NCBI RefSeq assembly: GCF_028736155.1
Contig: NZ_CP117879.1
Span: 3,906,001-3,970,000, forward strand
Reading direction: 5' to 3'
Length of the DNA stretch: 64,000 nt
Source of the DNA: Flavobacterium sp. KACC 22763
GTDB taxonomy: Bacteria > Bacteroidota > Bacteroidia > Flavobacteriales > Flavobacteriaceae
The position numbers and the translations under genes are program-made. This document shows positions 35,592-44,983 of the stretch, in pieces. The notes under the pieces are model-generated. The model saw only the letters and a program-made list of their open reading frames with translations, was not told where the DNA came from and did no database searches. Numbering within the stretch: the stretch's first letter is position 1; each line of letters opens with the position of its first letter.

Positions 35592-38500
35592 CTATTTTGA
35601 AATTAATATAATGGTTCTAATGTCATCAAACTCAATTTCTGTGCCGTTTTCTAACGTGTCAGCAAAAACCAGTTCGTCTGTTAATGTTTCTGACTTAATA
35701 TAGTCTTCATTTTTTGAAACTGCATCTTCTAAAATACCGTCTCGTTTTATTTGAACTTTAATCTTATCCGTAACCTCAAATCCTGAATCTTTACGAATGT
35801 TTTGTATTCTATTAACTAATTCTCTAGCGATACCTTCATTTTTTAATTCTTCGGTAAGAGTAATATCAAGCGCAACTGTTATTCCGTTTGAATTAGCAAC
35901 CAACCATCCTTCGATATCTTGTGATGTAATTTCCACATCTTCTAATGATAAAGTTACACTATTTCCTGCAATAACAATATCTAGCGTCCCTTGCTTGTCT
36001 AGCTGGTTAATCTGATCTGCAGAAAAACCTTGTATCTCCTTAGAAATCAGACCCATATCTTTACCAAAACGTGGTCCAAGAGCTTTAAAATTAGGCTTAA
36101 TCTGTTTCACTAAAATACCTGAAGCATCGTCTAAAAGTTCAATTTCTTTCACGTTCACTTCGGCTTTTACAAGGTCCGAAATTGCTTCGATTTCAGCACG
36201 CTGATTCTCGTCAAGTACTGGAATCATTACCTTTTGCAGAGGTTGACGAACTTTAATCATCTCTTTTTTACGTAGTGACAACACCAAAGATGAGATCGTT
36301 TGCGCCTTCTGCATTTTGCTTTCCAACGTTTTATTAACAAAGTTTTCGACAAATTTTGGGAATTCTGCCAAGTGAACACTAGCAAAATCCTCGGTTCCCG
36401 TAGAAGCTGTCAAATCTCTGTATAATTTATCCATAAAAAATGGAGCTACTGGAGCGCTAAGTTTACTGATTGTAAGTAAACAAGTATAAAGCGTTTGGTA
36501 AGCCGCAATTTTATCTTTAGCGTATTCTCCTTTCCAGAAACGACGACGGCATAAACGAACGTACCAGTTACTTAAGTTTTCCTGAACGAAGTCAGAAATG
36601 GCTCTTGTCGCTTTTGTTGGTTCATAATCTTCGTAGCATTCGTCAACAAATTTGATTAGCGAATGTAATTCAGAAATAATCCATTGATCAATTTCAGGTC
36701 TTTCGTTTAACGGAATTTCGGCTTCAGCATATTTAAATCCGTCGATGTTTGCATATAACGAGAAGAACGAATAGGTATTATAAAGTGTTCCGAAGAATTT
36801 ACGTTTCACCTCAGCAATTCCTTCAAGGTCAAACTTCAAGTTATCCCACGGATTTGCATTCATAATCATATACCAACGTGTAGCATCTGGGCCGTTTTCT
36901 GCAATGGTTTTAAACGGGTCTATGGTATTTCCTTTACTCTTAGACATTTTAATTCCGTTTTTATCCAAAACAAGACCATTTGAAACTACGTTTTTGTACG
37001 CTATTTTATCAAAAACTAAAGTTCCGATAGCGTGTAAGGTATAGAACCATCCACGAGTCTGATCTACTCCTTCGGCAATGAAATTCGCTGGAAAATCTTT
37101 GTTTCCGTCAATTTTATCTTTGTTCTCAAAAGGATAGTGCCATTGTGCATAAGGCATCGCTCCAGAATCAAACCAAACGTCGATTAGATCACTTTCGCGC
37201 TTCATTGGTTTTCCAGAAGCCGAAACCAAAGTGATAGCATCAACAACATTTTTGTGCAAATCAATTAAATCATAGTTTGATTCAGACATATTTCCAATCT
37301 CAAACCCTTTAAACGGATTTTCTTTTTGGAAACCTGCTTCGATTGACTTTTCGATTGCATTGTACAATTCTTCAACAGAACCGATAATAACTTCTTCTGT
37401 TTTATCTTCTGTTCTCCAAATTGGCAACGGAATTCCCCAATATCTAGAACGAGATAAGTTCCAATCATTAGCATTTTTAAGCCAATTTCCAAAACGTCCT
37501 TCACCAGTAGATTTAGGTTTCCAATTGATAGTTTCGTTCAGATCGAACATTCTATCTTTTACATCGGTTACTTTGATGAACCATGAATCTAGAGGATAGT
37601 ATAATAACGGCTCGTCTGTTCTCCAGCTGTGTGGATAACTGTGCACGTATTTTTCAACTTTAAAAGCTTTGTTTTCTTCTTTAAGACGAATAGCGATTTC
37701 AACATCTACAGATTTCTCTGGAGCTTGTCCTGCATCGTAATATTCGTTTTTAACATATTTACCAGCCAAATCACCTACATGAGAAGTGAATTTTCCTTGC
37801 AAATCAACTAAAGGAACTGCTGTTCCGTTTTCGTCTAAAACCAACATTGGCGGTACTTCTGGCTTAGCTTCTTTTGCTACTTTAGCATCATCTGCACCAA
37901 AAGTCGGAGCCGTATGCACGATTCCTGTTCCGTCTTCTGTTGTAACGAAATCTCCAGAAATTACTCTAAATGCATTTTCAGCATTTTGGTATGGCAATAC
38001 GTATGGCAATAATTGCTCGTAACGGATTTCTACTAAATCTGCTCCTTTCGCTTCTGTTAAGATTTTGTATGGCAATTTTTTGTCGCCATTTTTTACATTG
38101 TCAAAATCAGCATCGTCTTCACTTACGAAATATCCTTTTCCGAATTGTTTTCCAACTAAGTTTTTAGCCAAAATCACATTGATTGGCTCAAAAGTATATT
38201 GATTGAAAGTTTTAACTAAAACATAATCGATTTTTGGCCCAACTGTCAAGGCTGTATTTGACGGAAGTGTCCAAGGCGTTGTCGTCCAAGCTAAAATGTG
38301 AATATCTCCAAATCCTTGTAAAAAGTTCGGCAGTGTTTCTGATAAAGTTTTGAATTGCGCTACAATTGTAGTATCCGTAACATCTCTATAAGCTCCAGGC
38401 TGATTTACTTCGTGAGAAGACAATCCAGTTCCTGCTTTTGGAGAATACGGTTGAATCGTGTATCCTTTGTACAACAAACCTTTATCGTAGATTTGTTTCA

Positions 38501-38993
38501 AAAGCCACCAAACAGATTCCATATATTTTGGTTTATAAGTCACATACGGATCATCCATATCAACCCAATACCCCATTTTTTCGGTCAAATCATTCCATAC
38601 GTCCGTATAACGCATAACGGTTTTTTTACACGCTTCGTTATATTCTTCGATAGAAATGGTCTTGCCAATATCTTCTTTTGTAATTCCTAATTCTTTTTCG
38701 GTACCCAATTCCACAGGCAAACCGTGAGTATCCCATCCAGCTTTTCTTTTTACTTGAAAACCTTTCTGAGTCTTATATCTGCAAAAAATGTCTTTAATCG
38801 CACGTGCCATTACGTGGTGAATACCAGGCAATCCGTTTGCTGAAGGCGGACCTTCAAAAAATACGAAAGGCTCAGCACCTTCGCGAGTTGTTACACTCTT
38901 TTCAAATATATTTTCTTTCTTCCAAAAATCAAGAACTTCAGACGCTACAGTTGGCAAGTCAAGTCCTTTGTATTCAGTAAATTTTGTACTCAT
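35592..38993 (-). CDS. ileS: Isoleucyl-tRNA synthetase
   Basis: 1133 residues, class I synthetase that charges tRNA-Ile. The HIGH motif is GIHH at 57-60 (PSANGLPGIHH) and KMSKSKGNTIDP lies near residue 680. A CP1 editing domain lies between them (TWALTTTPWTLPSNTALTVG-like region, with WTTTPWTLPSN). The length, and the missing C-terminal zinc-finger cysteines, place it with the long eukaryote-like type. That type is known for lower mupirocin sensitivity in other bacteria. First gene of an operon with the DksA-like protein. Confidence 0.97.
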   Translation of the reverse strand: MSTKFTEYKGLDLPTVASEVLDFWKKENIFEKSVTTREGAEPFVFFEGPPSANGLPGIHHVMARAIKDIFCRYKTQKGFQVKRKAGWDTHGLPVELGTEKELGITKEDIGKTISIEEYNEACKKTVMRYTDVWNDLTEKMGYWVDMDDPYVTYKPKYMESVWWLLKQIYDKGLLYKGYTIQPYSPKAGTGLSSHEVNQPGAYRDVTDTTIVAQFKTLSETLPNFLQGFGDIHILAWTTTPWTLPSNTALTVGPKIDYVLVKTFNQYTFEPINVILAKNLVGKQFGKGYFVSEDDADFDNVKNGDKKLPYKILTEAKGADLVEIRYEQLLPYVLPYQNAENAFRVISGDFVTTEDGTGIVHTAPTFGADDAKVAKEAKPEVPPMLVLDENGTAVPLVDLQGKFTSHVGDLAGKYVKNEYYDAGQAPEKSVDVEIAIRLKEENKAFKVEKYVHSYPHSWRTDEPLLYYPLDSWFIKVTDVKDRMFDLNETINWKPKSTGEGRFGNWLKNANDWNLSRSRYWGIPLPIWRTEDKTEEVIIGSVEELYNAIEKSIEAGFQKENPFKGFEIGNMSESNYDLIDLHKNVVDAITLVSASGKPMKRESDLIDVWFDSGAMPYAQWHYPFENKDKIDGNKDFPANFIAEGVDQTRGWFYTLHAIGTLVFDKIAYKNVVSNGLVLDKNGIKMSKSKGNTIDPFKTIAENGPDATRWYMIMNANPWDNLKFDLEGIAEVKRKFFGTLYNTYSFFSLYANIDGFKYAEAEIPLNERPEIDQWIISELHSLIKFVDECYEDYEPTKATRAISDFVQENLSNWYVRLCRRRFWKGEYAKDKIAAYQTLYTCLLTISKLSAPVAPFFMDKLYRDLTASTGTEDFASVHLAEFPKFVENFVNKTLESKMQKAQTISSLVLSLRKKEMIKVRQPLQKVMIPVLDENQRAEIEAISDLVKAEVNVKEIELLDDASGILVKQIKPNFKALGPRFGKDMGLISKEIQGFSADQINQLDKQGTLDIVIAGNSVTLSLEDVEITSQDIEGWLVANSNGITVALDITLTEELKNEGIARELVNRIQNIRKDSGFEVTDKIKVQIKRDGILEDAVSKNEDYIKSETLTDELVFADTLENGTEIEFDDIRTIILISK

Positions 38994-39123
38994 TTTATCC
39001 TTTTCTTAAACGAGGTGCGAAAGTAAGGAATTTTGAGGAAAATAGATAAAAGATAAGGTAAAAAAGACCAATTCAAGGAAATTTTGAGTAGATTCCGCAA
39101 CAAATAATATCTTTTTTATTGAT

Positions 39124-39837
39124 TTAAGAGAAAACTTCCTTTAAAACCTCTAAAGATTTAGGTTTTTTGAATCCTTCTAAATGTAAACTGTAATAATCAA
39201 TCAGAATTCTCAGTAGAATTTGTCTTTCCAAAACATGAAAAACTTTTTGATCATTATCAAATTTTAATTCAAGGAGTTTTTTAAACAGATTGGTTTCATG
39301 TTCCGAAAGTACATTCCCATTCTGAAAAAGAGTAAAAATCCCTTCATTCATTTCAAAAAAAGGAAGATTAACCTCTGACAAATCAGGATAAAAACCGAGG
39401 TATTTTGTAATTTCTAAGAGGAGTATTAAATGAAAGTTAGAAATTTCATCATGATGATCTAACCAAGTTAGCGCCGTTTCTAAAAACAAGAAAAGCTGTT
39501 CGTTTTTTTCTTCTTCCTGAATGGAATAATGGAGCATTTCTGAAAGAAACATTACCATTGTACTTTTCACAATGTCAGTGTGAATGCTTTGAAATGGAAC
39601 GGCCGTTTTTATTTCTTTAAAATTTTCAAGCGTGCCTTTATTTTTATGGACAGCTTCAATTTCTAAAATCGAAAACGGCTGAAAATAGGCAATCTTCTGA
39701 CTTGCCTTTCTGCTAGAAAAAGCATCACGCACAAAATAAGATTTCAGTCCGCTTGAAAGTGTAAAGCATTTTACAATCAAGCTTTTTTCCTGAAATTTTA
39801 ATGCTGAAATTACTATGGCTTTTGTTTTGACGAGCAT
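39124..39837 (-). CDS. recO: DNA repair protein RecO
   Basis: 237 residues from the ATG at 39837 (MLVKTKAIVISALKFQEKSL), chosen because the upstream extension is low-complexity repeat translation. N-terminal OB fold followed by a helical domain (SEMLHYSIQEEEKNEQLFLF, HHDEISNFHLILLLEITKYL, GFYPDL). It loads RecA in the RecFOR path. No zinc cysteines are present, as in most Bacteroidota RecO. It follows porZ, an arrangement common in flavobacteria. Confidence 0.92.
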   Translation of the reverse strand: MLVKTKAIVISALKFQEKSLIVKCFTLSSGLKSYFVRDAFSSRKASQKIAYFQPFSILEIEAVHKNKGTLENFKEIKTAVPFQSIHTDIVKSTMVMFLSEMLHYSIQEEEKNEQLFLFLETALTWLDHHDEISNFHLILLLEITKYLGFYPDLSEVNLPFFEMNEGIFTLFQNGNVLSEHETNLFKKLLELKFDNDQKVFHVLERQILLRILIDYYSLHLEGFKKPKSLEVLKEVFS

Positions 39838-39923
39838 TTTTAATTTTAGATTGTAGATTTTAGATTTTAGATTTCTATCCAAAACTAAAAACTGTGACTG
39901 TGACCGAAAACTGCGACTGAATA
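39838..39923. repeat. Low-complexity repeat spacer between porZ and recO
   Basis: 86 bases of degenerate tandem copies of TAGATTT/GTAGATTTTAGA (39847-39871) followed by AAAACTG/TGACTGTGACC copies. No ORF. Confidence 0.6.
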
Positions 39924-42209
39924 CTAACGAATTATCATTATTTTTTTAACCTTAGTTTCCCCACCATCTTCTGCAGAAATAAAAACCATATAAACTCCAG
40001 AAGCTACTTTGTATTTTCCAAAAGCAGTTGTATCCCACTCGATCGTTCCGCCTTCCGAAGTTGTTTCGTAAACTAAATTGCCTGCAATGTCAGTAATTTT
40101 AACATTTGCTTTATCAATTAATCCAGCAACTTTTACTGTTCCGTTATAATTTGGGCGAACCGGATTTGGATAAACATATACATTACTCAAATCATCGTTT
40201 GCATCTGTTGCAATTCCGTTAAATGAAACTAATCCTTTATTGGTTGCAATAAAAACTTCTCCCGTTTTAGCATTTATCTTGATATCGTTTACATAATTGC
40301 TTGGTAACGGAGAATTATTTATGGTAAAATGATATTTGGTTTCCTGACCATTTGGCGAAACCATAAAAACTCCAGAATCGGCAGTTCCAATCCATTTATT
40401 GTTTGCGCCATCAACTACAATAGAAGTAATAAACTGCTCATATAATAACTCTTGAGCCAAATCGTCTTCTGTAATAATAATTGCATTTGCTTTTAGCTGA
40501 CTTTCCGACTGAAAACTTCCGATATTTGATAAAACTCTCAAACCTTTTGTTGTCCCAATCCAAAGCTGATTTTTTGTGTCTAAAGCTAAAGCTCTAATAT
40601 CTGCAATAGGCAGATTTCCTGTATCAACTCCAAAAGTCATTTTTTTGAAGACATTACCACTTTCATTAAAACCAACAACTCCATCTTTATTGGTTCCAAT
40701 CCATTTTACATTATTACGGTCAATAACCAAACTCGAATAATTACTTTCCCCAGCATTGTCTAAAATAGCAGTCATAGCATAACTTCCCCATTGTCCATTT
40801 GCCTTTAAAACTTTGAGCCCATTTTTAATTCGGCTGTTTGTTACCCAAAGATTTGCAGATTTATCAAATGCTGTTGCATTGATACGGATATCAATATAAT
40901 TTGGATCTCCTGTTGTTAAGGATTCTAAACCGCTATTTTTTTCGTTGTATAAAAAAGTCGGAACATCATTTTCAACTTTCACCAAACCAGAAAAAAATGA
41001 ACTTGCATAAACTTGTTTTTCATTGTTTGGGTTAATAAGAACCTTTGCAATTGATTTTGCATCATACACTTCAGAATACGGAATATTCAGCCATCCTGAA
41101 GCATTATACTTACTGATTCCGTAATTATCTAAAGGATAAGGATTATAGGAAACATCATAATCGCCATAAACCGCCCATAAAACACTTGAACCTGCATCTA
41201 TGGCAAAAATATTGTTTCGAACAGGCCCCGCAGGCGTATTATTCTCAAAAGCGGCAATAGTATTGAGAGAAGAGACAAACAATCCTTTTTCTTTTGTTCC
41301 AATAAAAATCTGATTTCCAACTGCCGTTGCACAGCTAAAATTTAAAGTATTATCTAAAACCTGAGAATTTGTAATTTGTCGGTTCAGTACCATCTGATTA
41401 TTATAAACATAAACCGTATTGGCAGTGGTAACAAATAAACTATGATTTTTTGCTCTTGTATCTACAGCTGTCTGAGGCAATTGCAAAAACCCAACAAATG
41501 TATTTGCATTGAATCTATGAATATATCCAGAATCATTTATCGCAATAAGCTCAGTATCTAAAGCCTCTACACTAGACCAATTTCCGCCATTTACAACCGA
41601 CCATTGCTTGTAATCTATAAGATTGCCATTCGTCTTATCTGCTTTTCTAATACCACTCGATGTTGCTGCAAAAATAAATCCGTTAAATATAGTGGTTTGT
41701 TTAACGCTTATTTCAGCGCCGTTATCACCAATAAAATAAGTATCACCAAACTGAGAAGTTTTCAAATTAAATTGCACAATTCCAAAATCACAAGAAACAT
41801 AAACCAGCCCATGATCTTCCATAAAATGATTGATCTTTTTTGTGTTTGCTGGCAGTTGTTTATTAATTATATCAACTACTTTTAGAATACTTCCGTCAAC
41901 ATCATTAATCAAAATCATCAAGCCATTTTCGTAGCCGATTATTGTTTTTTTGAATGTCTCACTATAATAAACCGCAGAAATGGTCTGACCTGATAGCCCG
42001 TCAACGGTGGTCGTGGTTTTAAGAATATTTGTCGCCGTATTTTTTGCAAACAATGCATTTTCTGAAGCAGCAAATACACTCGTAGCCGACTCAGAAATAT
42101 CTTTTATTTCATTAAATGAAAAATATCCCTGCCAAGACAGTTTGCCTTGTGCCTCGCACAACTGAATGAGAAGTAAAAACAAACTGCAGAAAAATACTTT
42201 TTTCATCAT
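39924..42209 (-). CDS. porZ: Type IX secretion protein PorZ (two-component-regulator-type propeller with C-terminal sorting domain)
   Basis: 761 residues. Signal peptide ending QLCEAQ, then two beta-propeller domains with repeated WIGT/WVGT-type blades (NNVKWIGTNKDGVVGFN, QLWIGTTKGLRVL, NKWIGTADSGVFMV). A C-terminal type A sorting domain (about 680-761) starts at VYVYPNPVRPNYNG and ends KKIMIIR. PorZ is a surface component of the type IX secretion system that delivers A-LPS to cargo in Porphyromonas; the role in Flavobacterium is inferred. A -7-like TATATTTG (minus, 42236-42229) precedes it. It could start one codon later. Confidence 0.9.
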   Translation of the reverse strand: MMKKVFFCSLFLLLIQLCEAQGKLSWQGYFSFNEIKDISESATSVFAASENALFAKNTATNILKTTTTVDGLSGQTISAVYYSETFKKTIIGYENGLMILINDVDGSILKVVDIINKQLPANTKKINHFMEDHGLVYVSCDFGIVQFNLKTSQFGDTYFIGDNGAEISVKQTTIFNGFIFAATSSGIRKADKTNGNLIDYKQWSVVNGGNWSSVEALDTELIAINDSGYIHRFNANTFVGFLQLPQTAVDTRAKNHSLFVTTANTVYVYNNQMVLNRQITNSQVLDNTLNFSCATAVGNQIFIGTKEKGLFVSSLNTIAAFENNTPAGPVRNNIFAIDAGSSVLWAVYGDYDVSYNPYPLDNYGISKYNASGWLNIPYSEVYDAKSIAKVLINPNNEKQVYASSFFSGLVKVENDVPTFLYNEKNSGLESLTTGDPNYIDIRINATAFDKSANLWVTNSRIKNGLKVLKANGQWGSYAMTAILDNAGESNYSSLVIDRNNVKWIGTNKDGVVGFNESGNVFKKMTFGVDTGNLPIADIRALALDTKNQLWIGTTKGLRVLSNIGSFQSESQLKANAIIITEDDLAQELLYEQFITSIVVDGANNKWIGTADSGVFMVSPNGQETKYHFTINNSPLPSNYVNDIKINAKTGEVFIATNKGLVSFNGIATDANDDLSNVYVYPNPVRPNYNGTVKVAGLIDKANVKITDIAGNLVYETTSEGGTIEWDTTAFGKYKVASGVYMVFISAEDGGETKVKKIMIIR

Positions 42210-42270
42210 TTAATGTATTCGATTAGGGCAAATATACTACAAACAAGATTTTATTTAATTTTTAGCACAA

Positions 42271-42317
42271 ATAAAATACCCTCGATATCTTATGACGATA
42301 ATCGAGGGTATTTTTTA
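42271..42317 (-). terminator. Terminator of gdhA
   Basis: AAAATACCCTCGAT (42273-42286) and ATCGAGGGTATTTT (42301-42314): a long GC-containing stem with A/T flanks, between the gdhA stop and porZ. Confidence 0.85.
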
Positions 42318-42333
42318 TAGTAGTAAGTAAATC

Positions 42334-43677
42334 TTAAACAACACCTTGTGCAAGCATCGCATCGGCAACTTTCACAAATCCGGCAATGTTTGCTCCTTTT
42401 ACGTAGTTCACATATCCGTCTTCTTCAGCACCGTATTTTTTACATTGGTTATGAATTCCGATCATGATTTCCTTCAATCTCAAGTCAACTTCTTCACTTG
42501 TCCAGTTTAAACGGATTGAGTTTTGAGTCATTTCTAATCCAGAAGCGGCAACACCACCAGCATTTGCAGCTTTTCCTGGCGCGAATAATACTTTATTATC
42601 TAAGAAAAGTTTAATAGCATCTAATGTAGAAGGCATGTTTGCAGCTTCAGTCACACATAAAACACCATTATCGATTAATTTCTTAGCATCCTCTCCGTTT
42701 AATTCGTTTTGAGTAGCACATGGAATAGCGATATCTACTTTTACTTCCCAAGGGCTTTTCCCTTTATGGAATATCGCGTTTGGATATTTCTCTAAATATC
42801 TTTCTGCTCTATTATCTCCAGTAGCTCTCATTTCAACCATATGGTCAATTTTTTCTCCAGAGATACCTTCTTCGTCATAAATGTATCCGTCAGGTCCAGA
42901 GATTGTAACTACTTTACCTCCTAATTCATTTACTTTTAAAGCTACTCCCCAAGCTACATTTCCGAATCCTGAAATAGCTACTCTTTTACCTTTAATCTCA
43001 TGTCCGATAGTACGAAGCATTTGATCTGTAAAATAAACCACTCCATATCCTGTAGCTTCAGGTCTGATTAATGAACCTCCGTAAGCCAAACCTTTTCCAG
43101 TTAAAACTCCAGTAAATTCATTTCTAATTCTTTTATATTGTCCGAACAAATAACCAATTTCTCTTGCTCCAACACCAATATCTCCAGCTGGAACGTCAAG
43201 ATCTGGACCAATATGACGGCATAATTCTGTCATGAATGACTGGCAGAAACGCATAATTTCTGCATCAGATTTTCCTTCTGGATCAAAATCAGAACCACCT
43301 TTACCTCCACCCATTGGAAGAGTTGTTAAACTGTTTTTGAAAACTTGTTCGAAAGCAAGGAATTTTAAAACTGATAGATTTACTGTATGGTGAAATCTAA
43401 TTCCTCCTTTATAAGGTCCGATTGCAGAGTTCATCTGAATTCTAAAACCTCTATTTACAATAATTTCTCCTTTATCGTCTACCCACGGAACTCTGAATAT
43501 TATTGATCTTTCTGGTTCAGCGATTCTTAAAAGAATATTCTTTCCATCATATTTTTTACGCTCAGATATAAACGGAATTACAGTTTCTGCAAATTCTCTA
43601 ACTGCTTGAAGAAATTCTGGCTCATTTGGATTTTTTGACTCAACAAGAGCCATAAACTCATTTATTTTTTGTTCCAT
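42334..43677 (-). CDS. gdhA: NADP-specific glutamate dehydrogenase
   Basis: 447 residues, hexameric class. Catalytic Lys 126 is in LPMGGGKGGSDFDPEGK, an upstream Lys is in GPYKGGIRFH, and the Rossmann motif is ISGFGNVAWG. It makes glutamate from 2-oxoglutarate and ammonium with NADPH, a main ammonium assimilation step. Monogenic with a terminator. A -7 candidate (minus TATCTTTG, 43777-43770) would give a leader of about 90 bases. Its 5' end faces an outer-membrane protein gene. Confidence 0.97.
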   Translation of the reverse strand: MEQKINEFMALVESKNPNEPEFLQAVREFAETVIPFISERKKYDGKNILLRIAEPERSIIFRVPWVDDKGEIIVNRGFRIQMNSAIGPYKGGIRFHHTVNLSVLKFLAFEQVFKNSLTTLPMGGGKGGSDFDPEGKSDAEIMRFCQSFMTELCRHIGPDLDVPAGDIGVGAREIGYLFGQYKRIRNEFTGVLTGKGLAYGGSLIRPEATGYGVVYFTDQMLRTIGHEIKGKRVAISGFGNVAWGVALKVNELGGKVVTISGPDGYIYDEEGISGEKIDHMVEMRATGDNRAERYLEKYPNAIFHKGKSPWEVKVDIAIPCATQNELNGEDAKKLIDNGVLCVTEAANMPSTLDAIKLFLDNKVLFAPGKAANAGGVAASGLEMTQNSIRLNWTSEEVDLRLKEIMIGIHNQCKKYGAEEDGYVNYVKGANIAGFVKVADAMLAQGVV

Positions 43678-44004
43678 CTTTGAAATAAATTTTCAGATAA
43701 TTTAGATTTAATTTTTACTCTTATAAAAATAAGAAAACCCGTTTAAGAAAACGTTTTCGTTTTAACTGACAAAGATATAGCAAATAATGATTCGATGTTA
43801 CATTTTTCACTTTTTTGAAACGATTTGTGGTTTTTTCAAACATTCCAAAAAAAACACATTTTTCATGTAGGTGTTTACATGCAAATCACCTTTTAAAAGT
43901 TAGTAAATTAAGTATTTTGTTACTTATTTTTCAATACAGCAATTTAATATTTTGAATCGATTAGGTTTTTTATATATTTGCCTCGATTTGTAAGCCCCAA
44001 AAAA
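43678..44004. other. Divergent intergenic region gdhA / outer-membrane protein
   Basis: 327 bases, very AT-rich, with a promoter candidate each way (minus -7 at 43770-43777, plus promoter at 43951-43980). No gene or repeat seen. Confidence 0.65.
43951..43980 (+). promoter_or_regulatory. Promoter of the outer-membrane protein gene at 44005
   Basis: TTTG (43951-43954), 18 bases, TATATTTG (43973-43980). The possible TTG start at 43978 is part of this -7 box, so translation starts at the ATG at 44005. Confidence 0.7.
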
Positions 44005-44796
44005 ATGCCTAAGCACCTATTTATCACATTATTTGCCTTATTGGGCATCTCAACTGCTGTATCAGCACAAGGAATAGCCCAAGAGATCGGAATCTATGCA
44101 GGACCAGTAACTTTACAGTCCGATTTTGGAGAGAGAAACAACTTTGATAATAATGTTGGAAACACAGGTTTTGGCATTGGAGTCATGCACTTTATTAACT
44201 TCTCTGCCAATAACAATAGAGAAAACTTTTTCACAGAACATTTTAAAGTAAGATCTGATCTGTCTTATAGCAAAACTACTTTAAAGCATCATGGCCAATG
44301 GGTTGAACATAAACCTAATGGATTATTTGCTACGCAATTAAGAAACATGCACGCAAGCTCAAGTATAGTAAGTTTGGGAGCACAGATTGAATTTTCTCCT
44401 TTTATGAAAATTCACGATTTTGAAAACACAGTTGGTAGCTTCAGTCCGTACGGAGCTTTAGGTATCCAAGCAAGCTATTATTCTGCAAAGATTGGATCTC
44501 GTTTAGGAGACATGACGCTTCCTGCTAATACTCCAGGAAAATATTTAACTCCTTCTGATGGACGTGCACACGGATTTTCTACTGAAACTGGCGTGGCTTT
44601 AGCAGCAACAGCAGCAGTTGGTGTACATTACAAACTGACTGACATGAGTGATTTAATGTTTGAAACTCGTTTTCATATGTACAGCACAGATTGGATCGAC
44701 GGATTAAACCCAAATAAAGATATTTACAAAGAAAACAAAGCTAACGACTGGCAGGTTTGGTTTAACTTTGGATACATCTACTATTTAGAATTCTAA
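44005..44796 (+). CDS. Outer-membrane beta-barrel protein (THC0290_0291-like)
   Basis: 263 residues from the ATG at 44005, which follows a strong promoter. Signal peptide MPKHLFITLFALLGISTAVSAQ, then a beta-barrel-like region with alternating aromatic strands (YAGPVTLQSDFGERNNFDN, GFGIGVMHFINF, YGALGIQASYYS) and C-terminal FNFGYIYYLEF, ending in Phe as outer-membrane barrels do. The family is small, uncharacterised and found in flavobacteria near gdhA. Function unknown. Confidence 0.88.
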   Translation: MPKHLFITLFALLGISTAVSAQGIAQEIGIYAGPVTLQSDFGERNNFDNNVGNTGFGIGVMHFINFSANNNRENFFTEHFKVRSDLSYSKTTLKHHGQWVEHKPNGLFATQLRNMHASSSIVSLGAQIEFSPFMKIHDFENTVGSFSPYGALGIQASYYSAKIGSRLGDMTLPANTPGKYLTPSDGRAHGFSTETGVALAATAAVGVHYKLTDMSDLMFETRFHMYSTDWIDGLNPNKDIYKENKANDWQVWFNFGYIYYLEF

Positions 44797-44820
44797 AAAG
44801 AATTAAAAACCAAGATATGA

Positions 44821-44864
44821 AATCCCAAATTCCAAAACTATTAAACTGGAATTTGGGATTTTTC
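44821..44864. terminator. CCCAAATTCC hairpin, first copy of a tandem pair
   Basis: AAATCCCAAATTCCA (44821-44835) and TGGAATTTGGGATTT (44848-44862) with A/T flanks, between convergent genes. It looks like a bidirectional terminator made from a dispersed repeat. Confidence 0.75.
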
Positions 44865-44919
44865 ATTAGACATATTTAGTATCTGAATATTCTAAAAAAT
44901 TTTAAATCCTAAAATATAA

Positions 44920-44963
44920 AAATCCCAAATTCCAAAGTAATCAAAATTGGAATTTGGGATTTT
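44920..44963. repeat. CCCAAATTCC hairpin, second copy
   Basis: AAATCCCAAATTCCAA (44920-44935) and TTGGAATTTGGGATTT (44947-44962), 55 bases after the first copy and just after the stop of the downstream minus-strand gene. Confidence 0.75.
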
Positions 44964-44983
44964 AGTTTATTGGAATTTCTTTT

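Noticed and set aside
43978..44004. TTG start for the outer-membrane protein
   Set aside because: The TTG is the end of the -7 box TATATTTG; the ATG at 44005 gives a clean signal peptide.
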